Part shown: positions 39,849-50,562 of the stretch, piece after piece | How positions within the stretch are numbered: position 1 is the first letter of the stretch | How the letters are laid out: each line of letters begins with the position of its first letter | Assembly (NCBI RefSeq): GCF_014649755.1 | Contig: NZ_BMTQ01000012.1 | Location: forward strand, 124,001-188,000 | Origin: Streptomyces litmocidini | Lineage (GTDB): Bacteria > Actinomycetota > Actinomycetes > Streptomycetales > Streptomycetaceae | Reading direction: 5' to 3' | DNA length: 64,000 nt | Program-made: the position numbers and the translations under genes | The notes under the pieces: generated by a model | Databases searched by the model: none | What the model was told of the DNA's origin: nothing | The model's input: the letters and a program-made list of their open reading frames with translations, nothing else

Positions 39849-39888
39849 CGGGCGGTCGCCCCACGCGTCCCGCGGGGGTGACCGCCCG
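39849..39888 (+). terminator. Terminator after the zinc-ribbon gene
   Basis: CGGGCGGTC and GACCGCCCG arms, extended by GCCCC/GGGGGT pairs, then TTCTCG. Lies 43 bp after the stop. Confidence 0.75.
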
Positions 39889-40030
39889 TTCTCGTACTCG
39901 GCGCCCTTCAGCCCCTGGCTGAATCGGCGCCCCCCGTCCTCCTCGGAAGCGGTGCCCTCCGTCCCCATCGGATCGGCACACTCCGCTCCGTCGGGACCCG
40001 TGGCAGGCCGCCCACGCTCCGGGGCGCGGC

Positions 40031-40849
40031 TCAGAACCGTGCCGGAAGCACCGCCGAGACCCGTGTGTAGACGCCCGGGTTCTCCGCCTGCCCGCAGCCG
40101 CTGCCCCAGGACACGAGGCCGACGAGGAGCCCCCCGGCCACCAGCGGCCCCCCGCTGTCTCCCTGGCACGCGTCCTTGCCGCCCTGCGGGTCGCCCGCGC
40201 ACAGCATGGTCCCGCGCTGGTAGCGAACGCCGAAACCGCCCGGGTACGCCCGCTCGCACGCCGTGTCCGGCAGCACCTGGACGCGCGCCGTCCGCAGCGT
40301 GGAGGCGTAGGCCCCGTTCCCGGTCGTGTCGCCCCAGCCGTAGACGTCCGCCTCCGTCCCGGGCGCGTACGCCGCGTCTCCCGACCGGGCGACGCCGATC
40401 ACGTACGACTCCGGCAGTGCGCTCACCAGCGTCAGCACGGCCAGGTCGCCCGAGTTGGTCGTGGGGTCGTAGTCGGGGTTGATCCAGGTGTCGGAGATCC
40501 GGACCTCCTCCCCCTCCTCTCCGCGCAGCGCCGCACGACCGGCGATGACCACGAAGTCGCGCACCTCCCGGGGCTCCCCGCCGAGCACCTCACGGCCCAG
40601 GCAGTGGGCCGCCGTGAGCACCTTGGTCGGCGCGACGACCACACCCCCGCAGAACTGGCCCGCTCGCGTACCCCCGAACCGGTCACGGCTGGACAGCGCC
40701 ACGACCCACGGCGCGTCCGTGATCCGGGCCGGCTGCCCGCCCACCACGACGCTGTCGGCGGTCACGGGACCGGCGGTGGCGAGCTGCCCCGCTGCTGCGG
40801 CGACCAGGCCCAGGGCGCCCGTCAATGCTCGGGTGAGGAAACCACGCAT
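40031..40849 (-). CDS. Secreted trypsin-like serine protease
   Basis: 272 residues. A signal peptide of about 31 residues ending near TADS, a short propeptide, mature N-terminus probably VVGGQPA. Catalytic triad visible: His in LTAAHC, Asp in SGDLAVL, Ser in GDSGGP. The residue six before the catalytic Ser is Asp (GKDACQGDSGG), giving trypsin-like preference for Arg/Lys. Disulfide Cys pairs flank each motif. ATG start behind GGAGG. Confidence 0.95.
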   Translation of the reverse strand: MRGFLTRALTGALGLVAAAAGQLATAGPVTADSVVVGGQPARITDAPWVVALSSRDRFGGTRAGQFCGGVVVAPTKVLTAAHCLGREVLGGEPREVRDFVVIAGRAALRGEEGEEVRISDTWINPDYDPTTNSGDLAVLTLVSALPESYVIGVARSGDAAYAPGTEADVYGWGDTTGNGAYASTLRTARVQVLPDTACERAYPGGFGVRYQRGTMLCAGDPQGGKDACQGDSGGPLVAGGLLVGLVSWGSGCGQAENPGVYTRVSAVLPARF

Positions 40850-40928
40850 GGAGCCTCCTGACTCTCAGGTGATGTCGGTTCACCCAGCGTCCACCACGCG
40901 TTCCCGCCGTGCACCCGCGCGAAGCCGG

Positions 40929-40963
40929 AGGGCCCGGCTCCCCTTCTCGGGGAGCCGGGCCCT
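40929..40963 (-). terminator. Terminator of hrdB
   Basis: Perfect 15-bp GC-rich stem (AGGGCCCGGCTCCCC with its inverse) and a 5-nt loop, 30 bp past the hrdB stop; may also protect against transcription from the opposite side. Confidence 0.9.
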
Positions 40964-40992
40964 TCCGTGTGTCGCTGCGTCCCTCGTACCGA

Positions 40993-42531
<1,539 letters not shown>

Positions 42532-42644
42532 GAACAACCTCTCGGAACGATGGAAACGGCTTCCGGCCCCGCCCTGGATCAGGCTGGAGCCGACGACCGT
42601 CGACGGGGAATGTGTCGACGGCGCGGGCTGGACCGGGGAACTGC

Positions 42645-42672
42645 ACAGCGCCTCCGTCGGCTGCTGTATTCC
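42645..42672 (-). promoter_or_regulatory. Candidate SigR-type promoter of hrdB
   Basis: On the minus strand GGAAT, 18 bases, then GCTGTG. The SigR (thiol-stress sigma) consensus is GGAAT-N18-GTT, and hrdB of S. coelicolor has a SigR-dependent second promoter. One -10 base differs. The rest of the 372-bp gap 42532-42903 holds the hrdB leader and a GC-rich block with several inverted repeats near 42800-42860, without a gene. Confidence 0.45.
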
Positions 42673-42903
42673 TTCCTCGGCTGTCACCTCTTAGGTCATC
42701 GCACGGCTCGGAGGAGTGTTACGCCCAATCTTCGTGGCCCGAGTCACACCTCATTTGCGACGAAACGGCCAGAGCGGGTGATCACCGTACATTCGGGTCG
42801 CCGGAACCCGGGGGCCGCCCGGGGGACCCTGTCGGGGCCCGGGTGGCGCCCGGAACCCGGCGGCACGCGGCGCGCCTCCGTGCTCCCGGCCACGGCCCGC
42901 GGG

Positions 42904-43788
42904 TCAGTGTTCGCGAGGGGCGGGGACGACGCGCTCCACCTCGGGGTGGACCGTGAGCAGCTGCCGCATGGCGCTCTCGGCTCCGTGGGCGTCTCCGGTG
43001 GCGAGCGCGTCCACGATCCGGGCGTGGTGGGTCAGACAGGCCTCGCTCGGCCGGTCGCAGCCGGTGACGGGACCGCCGGAGACCTGGAGGGCGGCGGCGA
43101 CGATGCCGGAGAGGTGCTCCAGCATGCGGTTCCCGGCCAGCTGGATCAGGAGGGAGTGGAACTCCGCGTCGGCCCGCGAGAAGGTGATGCCGTCGCCCTG
43201 GGCGAACGCGTGCCCCATGATCTCGACCATGTCGGCGAGTCGCTGCTGCACGTCCTCGCGGCCGTGCCCGGCGGCCAGGCGCGCGGCCAGGGGCTCGATC
43301 GTCCACCGCAGCTCGTTCAGCTCGCGGCGCTGGTCGTCGCGCTGCGGGCCGAAGGCGCGCCATTCGATGATGTCGGGGTCGAGGAGGTTCCAGTCGCTGA
43401 CGGGCCTGACCCGCGTACCGACGTTCGGGCGGGCGCTGACGAGCCCCTTCGCCTCCAGTACGCGCAGCGACTCGCGCACGACGGTGCGCGAGACCTCGAA
43501 CCGCTGGCCGATCTCCTCGGGGACGAGCGGGCGGTCGGCGCCGAGATCGCCGGAGACGATCATCTGACCGAGCTGCTGGACGAGCTGTCCGTGCAGTCCG
43601 CGGCCCCGGTTGCCGGTGGACCTGCGGCCGACGCGGCCCAGGTCGGTGTCCACTCCCTCCCAGGAGGGCGGGCTCATGCGGCCGGCGGGCGCCTCCGGGT
43701 AGGGGTAGCGGTCGAGATCGCCCGGGGCGCCGAGGCCGGAGTCGACGGGGCGGGCGGCGGTCATCATGGTGTGCGCAAGGGTACTCAC
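42904..43788 (-). CDS. FadR/GntR-family transcriptional regulator
   Basis: 294 residues. About 55 disordered N-terminal residues, a GntR winged helix (LHGQLVQQLGQMIVSGDLGADRPL...VSRTVVRESLRVLEAKGLV, about 58-112) and an FCD effector domain with metal-binding His (AEFHSLL, HHARIVDAL). Similar proteins control sugar-acid or dicarboxylate genes in streptomycetes. GTG start with AAAGGA upstream. Control of itself through the AT-rich region just upstream is plausible. Confidence 0.9.
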   Translation of the reverse strand: MSTLAHTMMTAARPVDSGLGAPGDLDRYPYPEAPAGRMSPPSWEGVDTDLGRVGRRSTGNRGRGLHGQLVQQLGQMIVSGDLGADRPLVPEEIGQRFEVSRTVVRESLRVLEAKGLVSARPNVGTRVRPVSDWNLLDPDIIEWRAFGPQRDDQRRELNELRWTIEPLAARLAAGHGREDVQQRLADMVEIMGHAFAQGDGITFSRADAEFHSLLIQLAGNRMLEHLSGIVAAALQVSGGPVTGCDRPSEACLTHHARIVDALATGDAHGAESAMRQLLTVHPEVERVVPAPREH

Positions 43789-43869
43789 GCATCCTTTGTC
43801 GGCGTTGCCTCCGTGAGCCTTGAGGTCTTTGGTGAAAAGCACACGAAAGGGTGATCGGCACCCGCTACA

Positions 43870-43886
43870 CAATTGACGATTAATTG
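43870..43886. promoter_or_regulatory. Candidate operator/promoter region of the FadR-type gene
   Basis: Inverted repeat CAATT-N7-AATTG inside an island (about 43865-43925) far AT-richer than its surroundings, between the FadR-type gene and the ABC gene stop. Fits a regulator-binding promoter; no experimental match known to me. Confidence 0.4.
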
Positions 43887-43948
43887 GACATTTACGACAT
43901 ATTCCAAGGTAGTTGACGGGGAACCGAACCCTTCCGGTCAACAAGTGA

Positions 43949-45763
43949 TCACCAACGGGCCTTACGACGAAGGCCGGTGAACACATAGGCGCAGAGCAAC
44001 CCTGTCAACGTCAACGAGAGCGCCACTCCTGCGGGCTGACCGACCACCCGCAGCACACCCGCGATCCATCGGTCCAGGGCCGGCGACCACTGCGGGCCGG
44101 CGAATTCGCGCAGTCGCGCCGGAAGTCCGGCCGCCGACCGCACCGACGGCCCCGTCAACACCTTCTGCAACAACGGAACGAAGGCGACGGGCACCGCGAG
44201 CACCGCCGCCACTCCGGCCGCGGCGGCCCGGAACACCCCGGCACCGAGCACCCCCGCCCATGCGCAGCCGACGACCAGGCCCAGCCAACTCGAGCAGAGA
44301 GTCGGCCAGTTCCTCGGTACGGGAACCAACTCGGCGCCGTAGACGAACCGCAGCGCCTCCAGGTCGATCCCCGCGACGAGCGCCCCCAGCACCAGGGCGA
44401 CGACCGCGGCCACGGCGAGCTTCGCGAGCAGCAGGCCCGGCCTGCGGGGGACGGCCCCGCGCCCCGTGGTGAGTGCGGGATAGCGGTACTCCTCGCCGAA
44501 GGAGAAGGCCCCGATCAGCCCGGCACCGACGGCCGCGGGCGGCAGCGGGGAGAGCGGGGGCCAGCCGGCGAGCACGGCGGGCAGTTCGACTCGGCCGCCG
44601 CGGCCGAGGAGCAGGGCGAGCGTCACGGAGACGAGCAGGACGGCGGCCACGACGAGCGGGGTGGAGGGCACGCCCAGGAGACGGTGGAGCTCGTACCGCA
44701 GGGGACGCAGGGGCGAGCGGGCGGGTCGCCTCACGGCGCCTCGTCGGCCGCTCCGGGCCTCCCGCTCCGTGGCCCCGGACGGCTGCCCGGCGCCCGTCGA
44801 CGCGGCGGCGCGGTTCTCGGGGGCCCCCGCCTCCTCGCCTTCGCGCGCGCTCCGCACCTGCCCGGGGACGCCGCTGCCACGGCCGGCGCCGTTGCCGCCT
44901 CCCCTCTCGTCGGCGAGCCGGTGGACCGGTACGCCGTGCCGGAAGGCGGTGTCACCGACGGTCGCGCAGTCGCTCCCGTAGACGGAGAGGCGATTGCCGT
45001 CCTCGGCGACCACCTCGACGGGACGGCGGGCGGCTCTGGCCTCCTGGGTGACGGCCGCGGCCAGACGCGCGGCGTGCGGGGTCCGGACGACGACCCGGGG
45101 ACGCAGGCGGGTGCGGGCGAACTCGACGGCGTCCTGGTCCGCGACGAGTCGGCCGCCGTCGAGCGTGACGACGCGGTCGGCGTTGCCGGCCGCGTCCTTG
45201 GGGTCCTCCGTGGTGTACAGCACGGTCCCCCCCTCGGCGGCGTGCGCGCGCAGCAGCTCGTGGAGCCACGCGCCCTCGGGCACGGAGAGACCCGCGGCCG
45301 GCTCGTCGAGCAGCAGGGTGTGAGGGGCTCCCAACAGGGCCGCGGCGAGGCCGAGTCGACGGTCCGCACCGATCGGGAGGGTGCCGATCCGCCGACGTTC
45401 CAGACCGGTGAGGCCCACGGTCCGCACCAGTTCATCGGCCCGTGCGACGGGAACTCCCGTGGCGGCGCAGAGCATCCGCAGCTGCCCCCGGAGGGTGCGG
45501 GACGGGTGTCCGGGGACATCGCCGAGGAGCACGCCGACCTCACGGGGCGGATGGGCGATGCGGTGCAACGGCCGACCGCGGAAGTAGGTGACCCCACGGC
45601 CCGGCTCGAGTTCGAGCATGAGCCGGAGGGCGGTGGTCTTGCCGGACCCCCGAGGGCCGAGGAGTGCGGTCACGGCGCCCGGCCGGGCCTCGAAGGTCAG
45701 ATCGTCCACGGCGGGCGGGCGATCGCGGCGGGGAATGCTGGTCAGTCCGATTGCCTGGAGCAT
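43949..45763 (-). CDS. ABC transporter, ATPase fused to membrane domain
   Basis: 604 residues. ATP-binding domain first (about 1-215): Walker A GPRGSGKTT, Walker B TLLLDEPAAGL; the signature motif is degenerate (LPIGADRRLGL in place of LSGGQ). A Gly/Ala/Arg-rich linker (about 285-350) leads to a membrane domain with six helices (about 370-600) of ABC-2 type. Start ATG 45763 behind GAGAGAAG; GTG 45787 is possible. The direction and substrate are unknown. An ATPase-permease order (reverse of the usual fused exporters) is common for ABC-2 half transporters of actinobacteria. Confidence 0.85.
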   Translation of the reverse strand: MLQAIGLTSIPRRDRPPAVDDLTFEARPGAVTALLGPRGSGKTTALRLMLELEPGRGVTYFRGRPLHRIAHPPREVGVLLGDVPGHPSRTLRGQLRMLCAATGVPVARADELVRTVGLTGLERRRIGTLPIGADRRLGLAAALLGAPHTLLLDEPAAGLSVPEGAWLHELLRAHAAEGGTVLYTTEDPKDAAGNADRVVTLDGGRLVADQDAVEFARTRLRPRVVVRTPHAARLAAAVTQEARAARRPVEVVAEDGNRLSVYGSDCATVGDTAFRHGVPVHRLADERGGGNGAGRGSGVPGQVRSAREGEEAGAPENRAAASTGAGQPSGATEREARSGRRGAVRRPARSPLRPLRYELHRLLGVPSTPLVVAAVLLVSVTLALLLGRGGRVELPAVLAGWPPLSPLPPAAVGAGLIGAFSFGEEYRYPALTTGRGAVPRRPGLLLAKLAVAAVVALVLGALVAGIDLEALRFVYGAELVPVPRNWPTLCSSWLGLVVGCAWAGVLGAGVFRAAAAGVAAVLAVPVAFVPLLQKVLTGPSVRSAAGLPARLREFAGPQWSPALDRWIAGVLRVVGQPAGVALSLTLTGLLCAYVFTGLRRKARW

Positions 45764-45885
45764 CGCTTCTCTCGCGGTAGGTGACACCGCTCCGCGGCAG
45801 GGCGGCGCTACCGCAGCAAGATAACGCTACATTTCGGACTTTCCACGCATGTTTGGCGCCCGGAGACGCCGGATGCGCACGGCTC

Positions 45886-46650
45886 TCAGACCTCGGGACG
45901 CAGCATCGGCGGATTGAGAAGGGTGGCCCCACCTGCCCGGAAGAGCTGTGCGGGGCGCCCTCCCTGACGCGTCGTGGTGCCTCCGGCCGGGACCAGGAAG
46001 CCGGGCGTGCCGGTCACCTTGCGGTGGAAGTTGCGCGGATCGAGGGACACCCCCCAGACCGCCTCGTAGACGCGGCGCAGTTCTCCGACCGTGAACTCGG
46101 GCGGACAGAAAGCCGTGGCCAGGGAGGAGTACTCGATCTTGGAGCGGGCGCGCTCCACCCCGTCCGCGAGGATCCGGGCGTGATCGAAGGCGAGCGCCCC
46201 CGGCCCCCCTTCCTTGGCGGCCTCGTCCTCACCGAGGAGCTCCTCGACCGGGGCCCAACGGGCACTGTTCGCGTCGCCGCCCGCACGCGGGGCGGGAAGG
46301 TCCGGCGCCAGCGCCAGGTGCGCGACGCTCACCACCCTCATGCGCGGATCGCGGTCGGGCGCCCCGTACGTCGCCAGCTGCTCCAGGTGCGCGCCGTTGC
46401 TCGGCACGGGCGGCGGGGCGGCGGGGTCGTGGGCGCAGAGGCCGGTCTCCTCGACCAGCTCGCGCGCCGCCGCGGCTCCGAGGTCCTCCTCGGCCCGCAC
46501 GAAACCGCCGGGCAGTGCCCAACGCCCCTGATACGGCGCCTCTCCCCGCCGTACGACCAGGGTGCAGAGCGCGTGGCTCCGCACGGTGAGCACGACCAGG
46601 TCGACGGTCACGGCGAAGGGAGGAAAGGCCGACGGGTCGTAGGGAGGCAT
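45886..46650 (-). CDS. NUDIX domain protein with C-terminal winged helix (NrtR-like)
   Basis: 254 residues. NUDIX domain (about 10-150) with an intact Nudix box (G-x5-E-x7-REL-x-EE-x-G-L at about 48-70), then a winged-helix-like domain (LATAFCPPEFTVGELRRVYEAVWG...FHRKVTG, about 175-235). NrtR regulators of NAD metabolism have this layout, usually with a degenerate Nudix box; here the catalytic residues are kept, so hydrolase activity on ADP-ribose-like compounds is possible too. No NAD genes are adjacent. Confidence 0.88.
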   Translation of the reverse strand: MPPYDPSAFPPFAVTVDLVVLTVRSHALCTLVVRRGEAPYQGRWALPGGFVRAEEDLGAAAARELVEETGLCAHDPAAPPPVPSNGAHLEQLATYGAPDRDPRMRVVSVAHLALAPDLPAPRAGGDANSARWAPVEELLGEDEAAKEGGPGALAFDHARILADGVERARSKIEYSSLATAFCPPEFTVGELRRVYEAVWGVSLDPRNFHRKVTGTPGFLVPAGGTTTRQGGRPAQLFRAGGATLLNPPMLRPEV

Positions 46651-46759
46651 GCCGCGATCATAGTCGTCTTCCTGACGATAAACACGTCTCGCCAAAGCAT
46701 CGGCCGCAGCTTCCTCGTCGCGCCGCGAGGCTTCCCGCGTCTCTGCGCCCGGCATCCCG

Positions 46760-48844
46760 TCACACCCCCAGTTGAAGACCCTCGGCGGCCTCCTCGACCA
46801 TACCGAGCCCCAGCCTGCCGACCCGCACCGCGAAGGCTTCGCCGGCCACCACGAGCCCCGACAGCCTGATCGCGCCGAGCGGGGCCGAGGCCAGCGGGTG
46901 CACCGCCACGGACCGGCCCGGGGCGTCGGGTCGGATGCCCGCGAGGGCGAGGAGCGCCTGAACCGCCCCGGCGGCCGCGACGGCCGCCGGTCGGCAAGCC
47001 GCCGGATGAGGCACCGGGCGGCCGCCCGCCGTCCGCTGCCCCCCCGCGTACATCTCCGGGAGTCGATGGGCGAAGGCCTCCGCCGCGTCGAGCAGCCCCC
47101 GCAGGAGGGAAGCGGCCTCCTTCTCGTGACCTGCGGCGGCGAGACCGGCCACGGCGACCGCCGTCTCGTGCACCCTGACCGCTCCGGCCCGGTGACCGAA
47201 GGGGTTGTGGGCCGGCTCCTTGGCCCCGAGGCTCCGCAGGCCCCAGCCGGAGTCGAGCGCCGGGGCACCGAGCAGCCTGGCCACCTGTTCCGTCTCCGCC
47301 CGGCCCAGGAGACCCGGGGCGTACCGGCCGCCGCCCAGCAACCCGGTGTCGAGCAGGTGCGCGGCCCACCCGCCCAGCTGGGACCAGGTCCGGCCGTCCT
47401 GCGCCCGGGCGACGGCGGGGCGGCCGCCCGCCGGGTCGTCGAGCCAGAACTCGCGTCGGAACCGCTCGCGCAGGCCCCGCGCCCCGTCGCGCAGGGCGTC
47501 TCCGCCGGGCCGCCCGCAGTCGTCGAGGAGATCGGCACCGAGCAGGGCGGCGCGGTGGGCGTGTGCCTGGGTCTCGGCCCGCCAGGGCCCGGCGGGCCCC
47601 GGGTCCGGGACGAACCCGTTCCGGTCGGCCGTACGGCGGAGCCAGTGGAGGCAGCGCTCCGCCACGGGAAGCAGTTCCTCCAGGTCCGCGGACGGAAGCC
47701 CCCAACGGCGTGCCTCGGCGAGCACGGCAGGGAAGGCGAGGGTGGCTTCGACGCCCGTGCAGCGGGGCGGGAGGTGCGGGCCCGCGTCCCTGAGGGGTCC
47801 CTGGAGGCGACCGGACTCCGCTCCGTCGCCGGGGAGCTGGGTGCGCCCGAGGGCGCGCAGGGTGGTGGCGGCGAGCCGGGTGCCGAGCGGCAGGGCCATG
47901 CGGGCCGCCCAGAGCGCCTCGGAGGTGACCGGTCCGCAGCGCCAGGGGACGCCGGCCGCGAGGTACACGTCCGCGGGACGGGCCGGGTCGCGCTGGAGCA
48001 GGGCGCGCAGGTCGTCGACGGAGGCACGGAGCAGTTCTCCGGGCCTCGGGTCGTCGCCCTCGGCCCGGGCCTCGGCGAGGAGGTGGCCGCCGGGCCGTCC
48101 GGAGCCCGCCCCCGTGGAGGCGGCGGGGCGGGCGGCCGACTCCCCCCGCACCCGCAGGCGGAGCGTGAACGTCGCTCCCGGCGCCAGTTCGGCTTCCCAG
48201 CGCAGTACTCCCGCCGCCGCCAGGGAGTCCATGGGCGGCGGGTCCGCCGTGACGGCGACGGATCGGCCGTCGCCGGTCCATCGCAGTCCGGTGCCGTGAA
48301 CGCTCGCGGCGAGTTCGGGGCCGGCTCTCCCGGACGCCACCGTGCCCAGGTCCGCGAGATCCGTGCCCAGAGCGACTTCCACGGGGAGCCGGAGGGGGCG
48401 GGCCGCGGCGCTGCGCAGGGTGATCCGCTCGGTTCCGTCGGCGCTCCGGACGCGTTCGACGGTGAGGGTGGGGTCGGGTCCGGTGTCGCCGGGGACGCGC
48501 AGGGCGCCGAGGAACACCGCCCGGTCGGGGGCCGCCATGCGGCCCTGGAGCGCGACGGGTTCACGCCCCGCCACCCGCAGGACGCAGCGGGACAGGAGAC
48601 GTCGCCCCGCCTCGTACACTCCCTCGGGTCCTTCGCCGGTGAGCTGCCCGTGCTCGGCGCAGACGGCGAGGGCGGGCAGGGCCACGCAGAGGAGCGCGCC
48701 GTGCACCGGGGGAAGTTCCGCGGGACGCGTCGCGCGCGGGAACGCGACGCCGGCGCCTGACGTGTGTCCGGAGGCGTATCCGGGCGACTGGCTGGTGGGT
48801 GGTCCGGCGGGGCGGCCGGGGGCCGGAACGGGGCTGGGAGCCAT
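46760..48844 (-). CDS. Glycogen debranching-enzyme-like protein (amylo-alpha-1,6-glucosidase family)
   Basis: 694 residues. An N-terminal beta-sandwich resembling the glycogen-debranching N-terminal domain (about 45-270, LCVALPALAVCAEHGQLTGEGPEGVYEAGRR) precedes an (alpha/alpha)6-barrel with repeated aromatic/Asp motifs (PWRCGP, CTGVEATLAFP, LLPVAERCLHWL, HNPFGHRAGAVRVHETAVAVAGL). Likely acts on branched alpha-glucan or a related oligosaccharide in the cytoplasm. Start ATG 48844 is a choice by homology; no strong ribosome site. It precedes the NUDIX gene on the same strand by about 110 bp. Confidence 0.85.
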   Translation of the reverse strand: MAPSPVPAPGRPAGPPTSQSPGYASGHTSGAGVAFPRATRPAELPPVHGALLCVALPALAVCAEHGQLTGEGPEGVYEAGRRLLSRCVLRVAGREPVALQGRMAAPDRAVFLGALRVPGDTGPDPTLTVERVRSADGTERITLRSAAARPLRLPVEVALGTDLADLGTVASGRAGPELAASVHGTGLRWTGDGRSVAVTADPPPMDSLAAAGVLRWEAELAPGATFTLRLRVRGESAARPAASTGAGSGRPGGHLLAEARAEGDDPRPGELLRASVDDLRALLQRDPARPADVYLAAGVPWRCGPVTSEALWAARMALPLGTRLAATTLRALGRTQLPGDGAESGRLQGPLRDAGPHLPPRCTGVEATLAFPAVLAEARRWGLPSADLEELLPVAERCLHWLRRTADRNGFVPDPGPAGPWRAETQAHAHRAALLGADLLDDCGRPGGDALRDGARGLRERFRREFWLDDPAGGRPAVARAQDGRTWSQLGGWAAHLLDTGLLGGGRYAPGLLGRAETEQVARLLGAPALDSGWGLRSLGAKEPAHNPFGHRAGAVRVHETAVAVAGLAAAGHEKEAASLLRGLLDAAEAFAHRLPEMYAGGQRTAGGRPVPHPAACRPAAVAAAGAVQALLALAGIRPDAPGRSVAVHPLASAPLGAIRLSGLVVAGEAFAVRVGRLGLGMVEEAAEGLQLGV

Positions 48845-48959
48845 GACGGGTACGGAGTGCTCTCTGTGCGGACCGGGCGGCCGGCAGGCTGTCGGCGGGA
48901 CGGTTCGTGCGACGCCGCCAGAGAGGTGAACGCGCTCGCGGGCAGCCGGGTCACGGTCG

Positions 48960-50420
48960 TCATCGACCGCTCCTGGAGCCGCGCTGTCCGCCGTGCCGTG
49001 GAGTCCCGCTCCCCGGCCCGCCCGTCGCGGGCCCGCCGGGGCGGACACCGGCCGTCGCCCGCCGCCCGGTCCCACCGGTCGTCCGGCCCGGCTTCTTGAG
49101 GGCCGGCGGGGTGCCCGGCCTGCGAGTGGCCCGCATCCGCACCCGCCGGGAGGGCGACGGGGCCTTCTGCTCCGAGGCGGCCCGGGCATCCCGCTCGCTG
49201 CGCAGGCAGGAACGGAGCGATTCGGGGTTCAGCCCTTCGTTGCACGCCTGGTGCAGCAGACGGGCGAAGACGTACTCAGGATCGGCGTCGAGGGCGAGCC
49301 CGAGGGCGACCCGGGCGGTCGGCTCGTCGCCCGTGGACCAGGCCGTCCAGCCTGCGAGGGTGAGGGGCGCGGCGGCGTGCTCCTGGTAGGGCGTGACACA
49401 GCGCCGGGCCAGGACCCGCCAGAGCCGCAGGGCGGCGGTTCCCTCCCAGCCCTCCATCCACTCGGCTGCACGGTCGCGGGTGACCCGGTCCTGGAGGCCG
49501 ATCACCAGAGCCGCCGCCTCGTCGGTCGTGATCAGGGCGTCGTCGGCGGCGTCGTCCGCAGCCGTGGTCGTGGTGCCGGCCGCTCGTCCCGGCACGAGCT
49601 GCCGCACCGGGCGCGCCGTGCTCGGCGCGCCCACCGCACCGGCCCGGTCCCCGGAGCCGTTCGGGTTCTTCCGGCCCTTCGGGTTCACGAACCGGCGGAG
49701 GACCTCTCGGGCGAGACGCAGTGTGGTTTCGCGCACCTCTTCCCGTCCCCGCGCATCGGCGCCTTCGAGGATCCGGGGGACGATCGAGGCGGCGGCCGCG
49801 TCGAGGGCGGCCCGCTGCTCCTCGTCCCGGGGCCCGCCGGGGGGCTTCAACCGGGCCTCCATGTCCCGCAGGGAGCCGCGTACCTGCACTCCGGCGTACG
49901 TCGCGGCCGCCGCCATCACCGAGGTGCCGCTGAGCGCGAGCGGGGTGCCGTCGGGCGGGCAGCAGCGCTGGTCGGGACAGCAGTACGAGAAGTAGAGCCC
50001 GTCGGTGATGCAGAGGGCCTCGTAGACGGGGATGTCGAGGGCGCCGCAGGCGGTCCGCAGCCGCTGTGCGAACGGCCGCAGCCGCTCCATGACCCTGCGG
50101 CCCGTCTCGCCGGGTTCGGGGTCCTGGCACAGGAAGACGACGATGCCGTCGGGCCGGGAGCCGGTTCGGGCGCCTCCCTCGACGAGGCACTCGGCGAGGT
50201 GGTCGGCGGTGGACGCCCACTCCCGGGGCGAGCGCGGGATCCCGAGCCTGACCCGGCCCCCGAAGCGGCCGTGCTCGCCGTGGAGGGCGACCAGGACGAC
50301 CGAGTCGGTGGGATGGAAGCCCAGCACGAACGGCAGGGCGTCGGCCAGTTCCGCCGGGCCGCGCAGGGTGATCTGCTGGGTACGGGGGAGTCCACTGGTT
50401 TCGTGGTGATTCGCGTTCAT
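48960..50420 (-). CDS. DUF4192 family protein
   Basis: 486 residues. The DUF4192 domain covers about 10-380: ITLRGPAELADALPFVLGFHPTDSVVLVAL at the N-terminus, a Cys-rich CCPDQRCCPP at about 155, and DRAAEWMEGW...ALRLWRVLARRC near 345. Residues about 415-486 are an Arg/Pro/Gly-rich, probably disordered tail. Function unknown; typical actinobacterial neighbour of recQ. Divergent from recQ with 142 bp between the starts. Confidence 0.85.
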   Translation of the reverse strand: MNANHHETSGLPRTQQITLRGPAELADALPFVLGFHPTDSVVLVALHGEHGRFGGRVRLGIPRSPREWASTADHLAECLVEGGARTGSRPDGIVVFLCQDPEPGETGRRVMERLRPFAQRLRTACGALDIPVYEALCITDGLYFSYCCPDQRCCPPDGTPLALSGTSVMAAAATYAGVQVRGSLRDMEARLKPPGGPRDEEQRAALDAAAASIVPRILEGADARGREEVRETTLRLAREVLRRFVNPKGRKNPNGSGDRAGAVGAPSTARPVRQLVPGRAAGTTTTAADDAADDALITTDEAAALVIGLQDRVTRDRAAEWMEGWEGTAALRLWRVLARRCVTPYQEHAAAPLTLAGWTAWSTGDEPTARVALGLALDADPEYVFARLLHQACNEGLNPESLRSCLRSERDARAASEQKAPSPSRRVRMRATRRPGTPPALKKPGRTTGGTGRRATAGVRPGGPATGGPGSGTPRHGGQRGSRSGR

Positions 50421-50562
50421 GGTCAGGACGGTCTCGTGATCTCCCGAAATCCGAAACCCCTGTGGATAACTCCTGGAACGGGGCATTCGCCGACCCGTCG
50501 AGTTGTCCACAGGTTCGAGGGCTCATTCGCGCGATGTCCGAGGCATCGGGTTGCATGGAGGC

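Noticed and set aside
42532..42687. 52-residue N-terminal extension of HrdB
   Set aside because: HrdB is known to start at the SASTSRTLPP segment; the upstream part lacks a ribosome site and overlaps the promoter candidate.
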